Assembly: GCA_001972305.1 (NCBI GenBank) | Contig: BDDD01001473.1 | Coordinates: 232,822 to 296,821 of the forward strand | From: Cephalotus follicularis | Taxonomy: Eukaryota; Streptophyta; Magnoliopsida; Oxalidales; Cephalotaceae | Direction: 5' to 3' | Length of the DNA: 64,000 bases | Translations under genes and position numbers: made by a program | Shown here: one piece after another, positions 33,961 through 45,149 of the stretch | How the letters are laid out: each line of letters opens with the position of its first letter | Numbering within the stretch: position 1 is the stretch's first letter | The notes under the pieces: model-generated | The model's input: the letters and a program-made list of their open reading frames with translations, nothing else | Told to the model about the DNA's origin: nothing | The model's database searches: none

Positions 33961-35552
33961 AAAGTGTCCTCGTTTGACTGGATTGTCTATGATTGTGACT
34001 GAACGAATACTGGTGAACGTTAAGTTAGTACCTTCAAGGACTAGCTAGCAAGTACGAGAATGAATGAGTAATTGATTTAACAGTGTAATGAATGATTGAA
34101 TAATTGATCGGACAACATATATGTTTAGCTAACTTTAGACTTCTATTAGTGTAATGAACGAACATGGATCGTATCGATGTCGAGCCTGGTGAATAGTTAT
34201 TACTGGTGAGTCGATGAGGCTATGCATGTAACGATCGCAATATTTCTGTTGAATTGTTAGAATTTTGTTATGAAAAGCAAACAAGTCAAGTTGTGCATAA
34301 AACGTGCGAATTTAAACAATCAAAGTTATTGGCGCCAACCCCATTATAAGACGTCAACGCCAAAAGGTGTAGCTATTGGCATCAACGCCATTATAGCGCG
34401 TTGATACCAAAAGAGGTGTATAAAAGGATTTTAGACGTCAACGCCATTATAACGCGTCAACGTCAAAAGAGATGTAAAAAAAGGTTACAGAGGTTTTAGA
34501 CTTTAACGTCATTCGTAAGCGTCGACGCCCAAACCAACAGACATGCATAACAGCTAGTTTTCAGTGCAGATTAGTCGATTCATTTAAGATCTTTTTCCAA
34601 GTAAGGGCATGTGTAATGCAAGGGAGTTATGACGGTATATATTTTTAGCCATGTGTCAAGCTTAGAATGATGGTGACATGTGTCACCAAGCTAGAAAAGA
34701 GAGAGAAATGCTATTTCATCACATGGGCAACTTGCATGCTAAGTGGCAAGTTTTTGGTGGAAGAAGCATGGTCACTCAGGGGGGGGTTGGGATGGTTTAG
34801 CTGCTATATAAACCCCTAGATGGCATGAGAATGGTCACTTGGGCTAAGTGAATTCAATTGGAGAGAAGGAGATTGATCAAGTAAGGAAATTCCATTCTCT
34901 CATTCTAAAAGTTTTTCCTCTGTTTACTTCTATCATTTTATAGCAACTTCTTTTAATCACATCTTTCTCATTTCTTGATGAAATTTTGAATGGTTGTTTG
35001 TTTTGAAAACCTTAAGATGTCCTCTATAATTGTTATGTTTTGTGTGTTTCAAAATTATGTTAACTTCTTGATGAAAAACGGTGTTTCAAATCACTGCTCA
35101 TGCTCTGTTTTCACATGGAACCTGCAATTTTAAAAATTCACTGCAGCTTCCTTTCTGAACAAAAAATTATGAATTATACCATTCTGAAATCTTTGAAATG
35201 TCTAATTTAACTTTAATGTTTTATGTTTCCTCTAAAAAGGAATGATCCTATATGCAATATTAGCTTTAAAATTACTGTACGAATCTGTCCAGTTAATGTT
35301 TTTGAATTGTTTACGCAAAGTGTTATGAAACGGTTATGGAATGATGAAACGTTAATGAACTGAGATGAACAACTCTTGGATTGCGATCCAAGAGGGATTA
35401 ATGTTATGAGCGGAGAGTACTCTCAGACATGCATGTGATGTAAGGATAGTAATCGGGGAGTGCACAATACCCCGGTGAAGCATGGTTCAGTTGGGTTTCT
35501 TAAGGCCCCTTAGTAATGTTAAATGTGCTGGTTTCAAGTATATATAATGTTT
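33961..35552 (+). repeat. Unassigned LTR-like debris with promoter
   Basis: 34340-34530 has GTCAACGCC/GCGTCAACG repeats like those in the LTR at 27877. 34802-34812 has a TATA box (GCTATATAAAC), with a transcript-like leader after it. 35390-35520 is GC-richer (CAATACCCCGGTG). It is probably an LTR or its remains, broken at its right end by the pararetrovirus cluster. No coding region. Confidence 0.5.
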
Positions 35553-35565
35553 GGCTCTGATACCA
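35553..35565 (-). other. tRNA-Met primer site at the left junction of M1
   Basis: TGGTATCAGAGCC on the minus strand. Sequence similarity to the other copies ends a few bases beyond it. Confidence 0.85.
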
Positions 35566-35989
35566 TTTGGGGAACGGAAGCTAATAGCAATTTAAGCAAA
35601 GATAAATAACAGATAAACGGATAAAGTAAAGCCAAAATTAAAGAAGAAAGTAGAGGGAGACAAAATTAAAGAAGAAAGTAGAGACAGATATAATTTCAAA
35701 CAAAGACTGTAATTTAAATACAAAATTGAAATATTAATTATAATGACTGAAAGTATATAGCAAAGATAAATAATAGATAAAGGGATAAAGTAAAACCAAA
35801 ATTAAAGAAAAAAGTAGAAGCAGATATAATCTCAAACACAGATTGGAAATTAAATACAGAATTGAAATACTAATTATAGTGACTGAAAGTATATAAATGA
35901 ATTAAAAATACTGGGGGACCAGATAACTAGAATGATTTACTGAAATAAAGTAAATTAATTGAGAGAAAATGATATGAAGAAGTGAAATG

Positions 35990-36269
35990 GAAAAGGTTCC
36001 ACACTGGCAGGACGTTGTCCTATGTAGATGGAAATGCTAATTGTAAATTGCATTAATTTAAATGAAAAGACACCACACTGGAGGACGCAGTCCTATGTAG
36101 ATGGGTCTTTTCAGTATTGAAAGTAAATGACTGAATTTAAAAATTTAAGCCACCACTCTGTCAGGCGGTACAACCGTCATTATCGATGGGTCTTAAACAA
36201 AATAAAACAAAATATTAACTTTCTCCACACTGTCAGACGGATTAACCGATCATGTCGATGGATAAGTTA
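35990..36269 (-). repeat. Four-hairpin array, first copy in M1
   Basis: Four units, each reading CCAYCNAYA ... AGTGTGG or AGAGTGG in the sense direction and closed by an outer stem. They lie at about 35990-36040 (outer stem lost), 36063-36113 (TGAAAAGAC/GTCTTTTCA), 36144-36197 (TTTAAG/CTTAAA) and 36216-36269 (TAACTT/AAGTTA). An inner stem caps each unit (for example AGGAC/GTCCT). Confidence 0.75.
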
Positions 36270-36656
36270 AAATTTTATTTAATGAATAGTGAAAATTCAA
36301 TGAATAGTGAATAGTAAACTCAATGAAAACACTTGTGAAATTTAATTTAAAAAGAATAATATTAAAACTCTTTCAAACAAATCATTCAAACTAATAGCAA
36401 TTTAAGCAAAGATAAATAACAGATAAAGGGATAAAGTAAAGCCAAAATTAAAGGTATGTAGAAGCAGAGAACAGTTTCAGATAAAGATAATAATTGAAGA
36501 AAATGACTGATAATTAAATACTGAATTGAAATAATAGTTATAGTGACTGAAAATATATAAATGAATTAAAATTGCTGGGGACCAGATAACTGGAAGGACC
36601 AGATAACTGGAATAAAGTAAATTATCTGAATGCAAATGATATGAAGAAGTGAAATG

Positions 36657-36953
36657 GAAAAGGTTCCACACTGGCAGGACTCAGTCCTCTGTAGATGAAC
36701 CTTTTCAAATGCTAAATGTAAATTGCATTAATTTAAATGAAAATACACCACACTGGCGGGACGCAGTCCTCTTGTAGATGGGTCTTTTCAATACTGAAAG
36801 TAAATGGCTGAATTTAAAAGTTTAAGGCCACCACTCTGCCAGGCGGTACAACCGTCCTTATCGATGGGTTTTAAACAAAATAAAATAAAATACTTAAATT
36901 AACTTTCTCCACACTGTCAGACGGATTAACCGATCATGTCGATGGATAAGTTA
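36657..36953 (-). repeat. Four-hairpin array, second copy in M1
   Basis: Units at 36657-36706 (perfect 9-bp stem GAAAAGGTT/AACCTTTTC), 36739-36790, 36820-36876 (GTTTAA/TTAAAC) and 36900-36953 (TAACTT/AAGTTA), with the same order and cores as elsewhere. Confidence 0.78.
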
Positions 36954-37416
36954 AAATTCAATGAATAGTGATCATAATAGTGAAAACTCAATGAATAGTG
37001 AATAGTAAACTCAATGAATAGTGATCATAATGGTGAAAACTGAATGAATAGTAATCATAATCGTAGAATAATACTTACTTAAAAATTGATTGCATAAACT
37101 ATGTACAAAGCTTACTTGAAAAAACACTTACATAGAAACAGGAGTATGTACAGACTTACTTGAAATGGTTGCCGGATCTTATGCCGGTATGCTTACAATA
37201 CTTCAATACTGGTGGAGGGTTACAAGACTCAAGTGTTTACACTTAGACTCTAAGTGTTTACAACTAGAGAGAAAGGTTTTGTGGAATTGGTTGGAGAATT
37301 GAAAGACTTTTGAAAAGGGTTTGAGAGAATTGTTTGTTGGAGAGTTGTTGAAAGAAATTACTTCTTGAAAATTTGCTTCTTAACTTCGCTCTGCTTGAAT
37401 GTGTGAAGGAGGCTTC

Positions 37417-37424
37417 TTTATATA
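37417..37424 (-). promoter_or_regulatory. TATA box of copy M1
   Basis: TATATAAA on the minus strand. A TGACATCATC element (37455-37464) lies about 35 bases upstream, reminiscent of the TGACG-type sites of pararetrovirus promoters. Confidence 0.65.
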
Positions 37425-37590
37425 GGCGTTCATGAGTGGAGTTTGATGTAATGGATGATGTCATCTTTGGTGAGTGGAATCACTATTCTTGTCTTTTCTT
37501 CAAAGTTTGTTGAAGTGGAGTTGCTGTAGCTTGCTTTCACTGTTGCTGAATAGTTTCTTGTCTTTTGAGTGCTTCAAATAGTGATGCTGA

Positions 37591-39036
37591 CTACTGAGTG
37601 GAATTGCTTGTTTCTCCTCTACTGATTTTTTGTCTTTTGTTGTATTCTTCAGATATCTTCTTTTGGGAAATATATCGTCCAGAGTCATTGTGAATCATTG
37701 AGGCTTCAATTAATTGTTTTTCATAGGAGTCTACTAGAATAGTATAGTAGTTAGGAATTTCAAAACGGATACGGATCATTGATTGGGCTGAATAAATTTT
37801 TTGAATATGGTCTTCAGTAATTAGTCTGGAAACATGAGGGAGAATATCATAATCCCAATCTGCTGCAATGGTTTTGGCTTTCCAGTGGCTAATTTGATCT
37901 GCTAAAGGAATGGAGCAGTCCCATAGTTTTGCTGATTTCAGAATTGGTTTTGTGAATGCTCCACTTACTTGGATTAAATGTCTAGCGGGTTCTATTTCAT
38001 TAATGAATTCTGGAGGTGTGGATTTGAAACTTACTTGGATGATAGGATATCCACGATTTACTAGAAGATCAATTCCAACAAGTGCTAATTTTCTTCCTAA
38101 AAGGAAAAATTGTTCAAGTCTGGTGAAAAGTGTTTGTTGAAGCATTCCATGGTCTAAAAGAAATTATGGGGTAATTTTTGTGTTTTGGAAAAGGTATTGT
38201 TTGGGTCCTGAAAGATCCCAACAGGCTGCGTAAATGGTATATGCCAGATGGCATGTGCATGAAAAATGTTCTAATGGTATCACTTGACAAGTGTCTAATA
38301 TTTTTTAGCATTTTTTGTGTTTGCTAATGGGAAGATAATGAGAAAAGTAACCTGTAGAAATATGAGGAAATTGTTCAGGATTTGAAATGATACGTTTGAG
38401 AAAATCTTGAATTACCTGAAAATTGTTGAATAGATGTTGGGTTCTCATTGTTTGAATGGTTTTTACTATTTTTTCGAGGTTATAATCTCTCAATTTTTCG
38501 AAAATAGTGTTTGGGAAGAAGAATGCTCTAGAATTTCTTATCTCTATCTCAGTGGGGGATAGAGTGTTTGTCTTAGTTTCTATCTTAGTAGGAGATGCTC
38601 TATCAAATGACAGTGTCTCCATTGTTTCTGACTTTTCGATGAATGTAAGAAAAGATGAATTTTTATACGGAATTGGATGAATGTGGAATGAATCCCTTTT
38701 ATATGGATTCAGATGAGTGTGGTTACTATTGTTAAATAGTAACTTGTCTGTAAATGATTTTTGTACAGAGAGTGTTTTCATCGTAGTGGGGAATAAAGTT
38801 TTCTTTATCTCAGTGGGAGATAAAGTAATTTTAAAGGATTTCTTTTCCTGTAAAACAAATGGGAAAATGTTTTGTAAAAGTTTTTCAAATGTTTCAATCC
38901 TTTGCAGGAATCTTATCCTTATCTTCGTGAAGGATAAAGTAGCACTCATAATTTTCTTTGTCTCAGTGGGAGACAAAGTGTCACTCGTAATCTTCTTTAT
39001 CTCAGTGGGAGATAAAGTATCTTTAATAGATTCCAT
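37591..39036 (-). pseudogene. Copy M1: LSPTE-repeat tract and unknown 3' ORF
   Basis: 38305-39036 begins MESIKDTLSPTEIKKITSDT and carries LSPTE(I/T)KK repeats, then a domain with RDYNLEKIVKTIQTMR and FQVIQDFLKRI. After a stop, 38114-38311 and 37591-38145 continue with CTCHLAYTIYAACWDLSGP-like, STPPEFINEIEPARHLIQV and KLWDCSIPLA blocks. The same order is found in three other copies. I recognise no known viral domain in it. Two breaks (about 38308 and 38130) interrupt this copy. Confidence 0.65.
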
Positions 39037-39159
39037 TTCTTCTTGTAATCTCGAGAAAGCTTGCTGACATCTTTGGTTAGTATTGAGAAATAATGAATCA
39101 ATATTAAAACAAATAATAAATGATGAAATTGGTAATTGTTCTCTATCTGTAACAATGTC

Positions 39160-40434
39160 TTAAAATGTTATAGCAAACAAAATAGATCTTTGACTGCATG
39201 TAATAGTTCCAAGAAATCTAACATGTGTAATAAATAGATCCAGTTTTGTTTTTGACAATACTAAATCATTAGTTTGAATAATTTTGTAAAATGTATACAA
39301 GTATTTGAAATGTTGTTCTTTTAAAAATGTTAACATATCGTCAATATTCATAATTGAAAATGATGAATATGGAATAAATATATTATTCATAATTTTTCTG
39401 GGAGTATCAAATGACATAACATTCCATTCGTAATGTTTAAAAATAATAGTTGAATCTGACTCAGTCAATCTTTTGAGTAAATCTTTTTTGTTTGGAATAG
39501 GATGTCTAACAATATGTAATGGTCTAACAATATTTAATGGTTTATAATTTATGACCAATCTTGATGTTTCTGAATTTTTATCTATATAACAGGCTGCATG
39601 ACTCAAAGGAGATTTGCTAGGCCTAATTAATTTTTTATTAAAAAAATTATGAATTTGTGAAGTGAATAACTGTTGTTTAAGTTTTTTATTTGACAAATGT
39701 TTTTCTTTTGTTTTTATTAAATTTATAGAGTGTTCTTAAAATATGGATAATGTTTTTAGAAAATTAACTTCTTTAGTAATTGGTTTTTTATTGAAAGTAA
39801 ACATAATTTTTTGTTGAATTAATTTTATTGTAATTCTTTCATTTGTTACTTTAAATGGTTCAATAACTTCTAGAAATGGTTGACCTAAGATTATTCCTAT
39901 GTCTAAATTATCTTTGACTAAGATAAATGATTGTTTGATGTAAATACCTTCATTACAGATATGGACATCAGAAATTTTGAATTTAACTCTAAGGTTTTCA
40001 CCGTTAGCAGTGGATAATTTTTGTTCAGTTTTTTCAAAGAATGTTGTTGGGATTAATTCTTCTTGAATACAATTTATTTGTGCACCTGAATCTACCAGGG
40101 CAATAGTTTGGAATTTCAAAGAATCTTGAGTTTCTGATTCAATAGGTTCAACTTCTTTATCAGAGGAAGACGATTGTTTTTGTAATAAAATATGTTTTAA
40201 ATGTATAATTTGTTTCTTTGTTTTTTGTTTAAAATTTTGTAATATTAAACTTTGTAGTTGTGGTTTATTAAATTTTTGAAATATGTTTTTTAACTTGTAA
40301 GGTTGACTAATTGATGTATTAGGTTCATCATCTTTTAATTTTAACAAATATTCTCTCTTTAATTCTGGGTCATCAATCTTATCAGTTAATTGTATTAGTA
40401 AACTAGATTCTTTTTGTTTATCAGTATTCATCAT
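39160..40434 (-). pseudogene. Copy M1: aspartic protease and truncated reverse transcriptase
   Basis: 39736-40434 starts MMNTDKQKESSLLIQLTDKI (a helical segment) and ends in the protease: active site VDSGAQINC, flap block IGIILGQPFLEVI. 39160-39696 holds RT: RLVINYKPLNIV, then KDLLKRLTESD joined directly to HYEWNVM, then NIDDML in place of the YxDD box, and RFLGTI. The palm segment with catalytic motif A is absent between those blocks. A stop separates the two ORFs. Confidence 0.72.
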
Positions 40435-40575
40435 AGAAATTGTTCGATTTTCATTATTTTGAATTTCTAGTGTGACTTCTAATTTTTGATTATTCTCATG
40501 ACTTTTAATTTCCTGAATACTAGTAATTTCTTCTATAAGAAAATATTTATTTTCTTTTTCTAAATTTATATCATT
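40435..40575 (-). pseudogene. Copy M1: gag/coat-like region, C-terminal fragment
   Basis: The piece of the gag-like frame left of the Copia solo LTR. It ends in TCATT (40571-40575), the left target duplication. It matches 56430-56520 of the plus-strand copy. Confidence 0.6.
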
Positions 40576-41854
40576 TGAATAAACTACAAGGGGGGGGGGG
40601 GGGGGGGGTAGGAAAATAATCTAAGCTTTTTCGCATTGAACAAGAATAATGAACAATAGCAATATAATCAACAAAGTAAAGAGATAAAGTTAGAGAGATT
40701 TGCAAACACTAGTTTAGAGTGGTTCGGCCAAACTCTTGCCTACGTCCTGTAGTTTCTAAAAAATATAAGCTTTTTCGCAATGAATTAAAACAATAAGCAA
40801 TCACAATATGAACAAAATGTAAAGAGATAGAGTTAAGAGATGTGCAAACACTAGTTTAGAGTGGTTCGGCCAAACTCTTGCCTACGTCCACTTTTCCCAA
40901 GGATCTCCTTGAGTTTCCACTAGTTCTCCGAATACAATTACGGGTGCTATTCGGTTACACCTTGGTGATTGACCTCAATCACTTACAACTCACTTTGGGT
41001 TCACTCCCCAAATGTTCTAGGGTTCACTCCCCTATTACAATCAAAGTGTAAATAGTTTGTGTTTGTAACTAAACCTCTCACAAGGTTGGATTTTACAATA
41101 TAGGATTGCTCAAAATAGTGAGAACAAGAATAGGCTTAAAAACCAAAAATAAGACTTTTGATTGAGCTCTTTGATTTGAATGCTTTGAGTGTGATTTTTT
41201 TGAATGATGTTTGTATGCTTGATTCGCTTGTGTTGTTCTCACTTCTGCACTTCAAAACATTCGTCCATTTATAGCTTTTTGCCTCATAGATCCGTTGGGA
41301 TTAGTTTAGGATTAATTCCTTAATGGAATGTCCACTGAAAACTGTCAGAAATCGCTGTAGACGATCAAAGCGTCGACGGACCCCTCCAAAGCGTCGACGG
41401 TCATGTGACCGTTGGGGCTCCGAAATTTGAATTCTCTGCTTGAAGCGCAGACGTTCACTTGATGATGTCGACCGCCAGATAAAGCGCAGACGCTTAGACT
41501 TGAGCGTCGACGCTTAGGCACATTTAAATTGCCATTTCTTCTCTGCCTGAGACGGCAGACGCTTTGCACTAAGCGCATCCGCTTTGAGGCTCAAAGCGCA
41601 GACGCTTGAATTTGAGCGTCGACGCTTGGAGTGTTATTTCCAATTCACCAAGTGCTTCACCGGTAGACGCTTTGTTCTTGTCTCGACCGTCAGTCAAAGC
41701 GCAGACGCTTTAATTGCGAGCGTCGACGGTCTGGGCAGTTTCTGCATAAATCTTGCTGATTTGTTTATCTTTTGTCTTTCTTGCACATAAAGAAACTTTG
41801 TCAAATACAAATATGTTATCATCAAAACTTAGGATTGAGACATAAATGTCAACA
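40576..41854 (-). mobile_element. Copia-type solo LTR
   Basis: 1279 bp. On the minus strand it starts TGTTGACATTTATGTCTCAA and shortly afterwards has CCTAAGTTTTGATGATAACA, a common beginning of plant Copia LTRs; it ends TTTATTCA. A perfect 5-bp duplication TCATT lies at 40571-40575 and 41855-41859. A unit of about 144 bp with GTGGTTCGGCCAAACTC is duplicated at 40623-40890. A 19-base G run is at 40590-40608. GCGTCGACG/GCGCAGACGC repeats fill 41365-41730. Confidence 0.88.
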
Positions 41855-41859
41855 TCATT

Positions 41860-43193
41860 GTTTTCTAAAATTTTCTCTTGTTCAAAATGGTGAATTTTAA
41901 TATTAGAATCATCATATTCTTGTTCAGAATCTAAAGAAGAATTTTTAATTTTTTGAACTTGTATTGAAGATTCTGGATGTTGGAAACATTCAGTTTCTTC
42001 CTTAGAAGTTTGTTCATTAATTTTTTCAATTTCATGTGTAATTAATGATGTCTTAATTTTTTCAATTTGTAAAGGAGTTGTTTGAATTTTACTAGTTTCA
42101 ATTTCTTTAGACAATGAAATAATATTTACATCGTTAATTATTTATGTAAGAAAATACTTATTCTCTTTACCTTTTAATGGTATATTTTTTTCTTCAAAAT
42201 GATTTTTACTTTCTAAATCTTGATTTTGTAAAATTTTCTCTTTTTCAAAATCTTTATCTTTGTTGTTAAGTTGTTGACTAATATAATTTGGTAAATAGTC
42301 AAAAAACATAATATGATTCTTGATCTTAATCATGATCTCATACCATGATTTTCGAATATTATTTTGTTCTTGTTCAGAATATTTTTCAAAGAATTTGTTT
42401 CTTTTTTGTAAATATTTTTCTTGAAGGAAATCTTTTCTAATCAAAGCTTTGTTAATTTCAAATGGTTCATTAATTTTAATTTTTTCGTTTTTGTTTTCTT
42501 GTTGACTAATGTAAATAGGTAAATAGTCAAAAAACATAACATGGGACTTGATTTTAATCATGAACTCATACCATGCAATTCGAATATCGTTTTGTTCATT
42601 TTCAGAATAAATTTCAAAGAATATGTTTCTTTTTTGTAAATATTTTTCTTGTAGAAAATCTTTTCTAATTAAATCTTTATTGATTTCAAATGATTTATCA
42701 ATTTTAATCATTTTATGTTTTATTTCAGAATGTGTGGGAGAATTTGTTTCTAAATTTGGAGATTCTCTTATTTTAATAGTATTAGATTGATTTTTAGATT
42801 CATCTAATTTTTTAATTTCTAATCTAGTAGGACAATTTTTTGCAATATGAATAGGTTTTCCACAATAATAACAATTGTTATAAATGTTTTGACTTGGTGT
42901 TGCTAATTTTTTATCTAATAATTGAATATTTTGTTTGTTCTTAGTAATTTTTATAGTTTTATCAATTTTTTAATTCTTTTATCAATTTCTTCGATTGAAA
43001 TCTTTCTAAGTTCAGTCTTCGGAGTTTTCTTATCTTGCATCTTTTTTATACTTTTATCTAATTCTTTATCTCTATTTGAATTATTACTAGTTTCTGAACC
43101 ACTAAATGTTCTCGAAGACATAGCCCTATACAATATATTTATTACTAATGATTTTAAAGTTTCTGTTTCACTACGTCCAAAGTATAAAGACAA
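41860..43193 (-). pseudogene. Copy M1: gag/coat-like region
   Basis: 43193-42951 encodes MSLYFGRSETETLKSLVINI and a charged segment. A decayed zinc knuckle lies at about 42830-42880 between frames. 42711-42142 contains two tandem copies of a domain of about 65 residues (NKDLIRKDFLQEKYLQKRN ... FFDYLPIYISQQ). 42114-41860 is a charged C-terminal part. Together they occupy the place of a capsid protein. Stops separate the pieces. Confidence 0.6.
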
Positions 43194-43392
43194 TCCTCTG
43201 TCTTAGTAGAAATACCTCAGTAGGTATACTTTCGATGGTCTCAACGAGACTTACACTCCGTCTGCCCTTACCACCCCAACAACCTACAAGCAATCTACAA
43301 ACCTAGGATTAGTCAAACCTATCCTACCCAAACGTTTAGAAACTTTCGACTTTAATTTCAATCAACAATAAACATAATTGCATTGAGTTTTT

Positions 43393-43405
43393 GGCTCTGA
43401 TACCA
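43393..43405 (-). other. tRNA-Met primer site, right end of M1
   Basis: TGGTATCAGAGCC on the minus strand, following CCCCAAA of the terminal repeat. Confidence 0.85.
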
Positions 43406-44327
43406 TTTGGGGTACGGACTAGTGAAAACTCAATGAATAGTAATAATAATAGTGGAATCACTGTCAGACGGATTAACCGTTCATGTCGATGGATAAGTTA
43501 AAATTTTGTTTAATGAATAGTGAAAACTCAATGAATAGTGAATAGTAAACTCAATGAATAGTGATCATAATAGTGAAAACTCAATGAATAGTAAATAGTA
43601 AACTCAATGAATAGTATAGAAACTGGAGTATGTACAGACTTACTTGAAATGGTTGCCGGATCTTATGTCGGTATGCTTACAATACTTCAATACTGGTGGA
43701 GGGTTACAAGACTCAAGTGTTTACACTTAGACTCTAAGTGTTTACAACTAGAGAGAAAGGTTTTGGGGAATTGGTTGGAGAATTGAAGGACTTGTGAAAG
43801 GGGTTTGAGAGAATTGTTTGTTGGAGACTTGTTGAAAGAAATTGCTTCTTGAAAATTTTGCTTTCTGAATGAGTAAGGAAGGCTTGGTATATATAAGCCT
43901 TGTTGAGTGGGTTTACTATTTGTGAATAGTAAGTTGTCTGGTGGAGTTGCTGTTTATGAATAGTATCTTGTCTTCTGAGTGCTTCAAATAGTGAATGGCG
44001 GTTATGAAGTTGACACTTCTGCCGTAATTTGTACTGATTTCTTCTGGTGATTGGTCTTCTCTTTAAAGTGGAATCATTTTATCTCATCCATTGATTAAGG
44101 GTTCTATTTTCTGAGAGTGTTTTACGATAGTCAGTGTTTTCGATCATTTCTCTTCTGTTAACTTCTATTAGTAGGTCGCAATCTGTTTGATTTTCGAGAC
44201 TGATATGAATATGGGATTGGGTTGAATAAATTTTTTGTATGAGATCTTCAGCGATAAGTCTGAAATTAAAAGGAATGTAGCAATGGTTCCATTTGGTTGT
44301 AATTATTCTTGATGTCCAATGGCGAAT
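43406..44327 (-). repeat. Terminal repeat between copies M0 and M1, internally deleted
   Basis: Keeps the TATA region (43888-43897, TATATATA type), leader, minisatellite and only one hairpin remnant (43461-43500). The other three hairpins and the AT-rich segment before the primer site are missing. Confidence 0.65.
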
Positions 44328-45149
44328 CTATTGTTGAAGAGGACGGGAACAGTCCCATAGTTCTATTTGGATCAAATGTGGAAACAGTTGTGGAATATGA
44401 TGGTACCCTTGAATTTGTATTAGATGTCTGGCAGGCTTTATACTGTGAGTAAATTCTAGAGGTGTGGATGTAATTGTTGCCTGGATGCTTTGAAATCCTC
44501 GAACCATTAGATCTAATCCAATAATTTTTATTTTTCTTCCAAAGTGTTGGAAATGGCTTAAATTTTTAAAAACATCTTGTTGAAGCATGCCATGATCCAT
44601 GAGGAATTGTGAAGTAATTGTTTTAGTTTGGAAAAGATATTCTTTGGGGCCTGATAGATCCCAGCAGGCTGTATAAATTGTATATGCCAAATGGCAGGTA
44701 CAAGAATATTTATCTATTGGTATGGATTGACAAGTGTCTAGTATCTTTGGGCACTGGATTTGTTGGTTTTTTGGAAAATAATAAGATAAATGACTAGCAG
44801 AAATTTTTGGAAATTGTTGAGAGTTTGAAAGAATGTATCTGAGGAAGTCTTGAATTACCTGAAAATTGTTGAATAGATTTTGACACCTCATTTCTTGGAT
44901 GGTTTCTACAATTCCTTCAAGGTTGTAGTCTCTTAATTTTTTAAAAATAGTGTTGAGAAAGAAGAATGCTCTTGAATTTTTTATCTCCATCTCAGTGGGA
45001 GATAAAGTGTTTTCTTCTATCTCAGTGGGAGATGGAAGTTTTTTCTTTCTTCTTGTTTTGTCAAGTGACAGTGTTTCCATTGTGTCTGACATTTTTAGGA
45101 ATGAATGAAAAATTGAACTCTTTTTATACGTCTGGATAGGATAGGTTTG
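44328..45149 (-). pseudogene. Copy M0: unknown 3' ORF fragment
   Basis: A 280-codon open stretch with the same blocks as the other copies: MSDTMETLSLDKT, LPSPTEIEE, RDYNLEGIVETIQEMR, ILDTCQSIPIDKYSCTC, KPARHLIQIQG and ELWDCSRPL. The fragment begins abruptly at about 45150, where plus-oriented terminal-repeat sequence takes over, an inverted junction. It ends in TAG at the left. Confidence 0.65.

Larger units (their letters stand above)
35566..37590 (-). repeat. Terminal repeat of copy M1, partly duplicated
   Basis: In reading direction: TATA box, leader, ACTATTCATTGAG minisatellite, four hairpins, AT-rich segment, then CCCCAA before the primer site. The downstream half is present twice (35581-36390 and from 36391), each copy starting CTAATAGCAATTTAAGC on the plus strand. 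A further 160-bp duplication lies at about 35595-35880. Confidence 0.75.
35553..43405 (-). mobile_element. Endogenous pararetrovirus-like copy M1
   Basis: The most complete minus-strand copy. From right to left: primer site (43393-43405), gag/coat-like region with zinc knuckle, protease, RT, LSPTE-repeat tract, unknown 3' ORF, TATA box and long terminal repeat ending at a second primer site (35553-35565). The RT resembles that of caulimovirids. No integrase or RNase H is visible. The left junction keeps the primer site itself, which an LTR-retrotransposon insertion would not do. Integrated pararetroviruses often join near this replication gap. Most reading frames are broken. A Copia solo LTR interrupts it. 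Confidence 0.68.
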
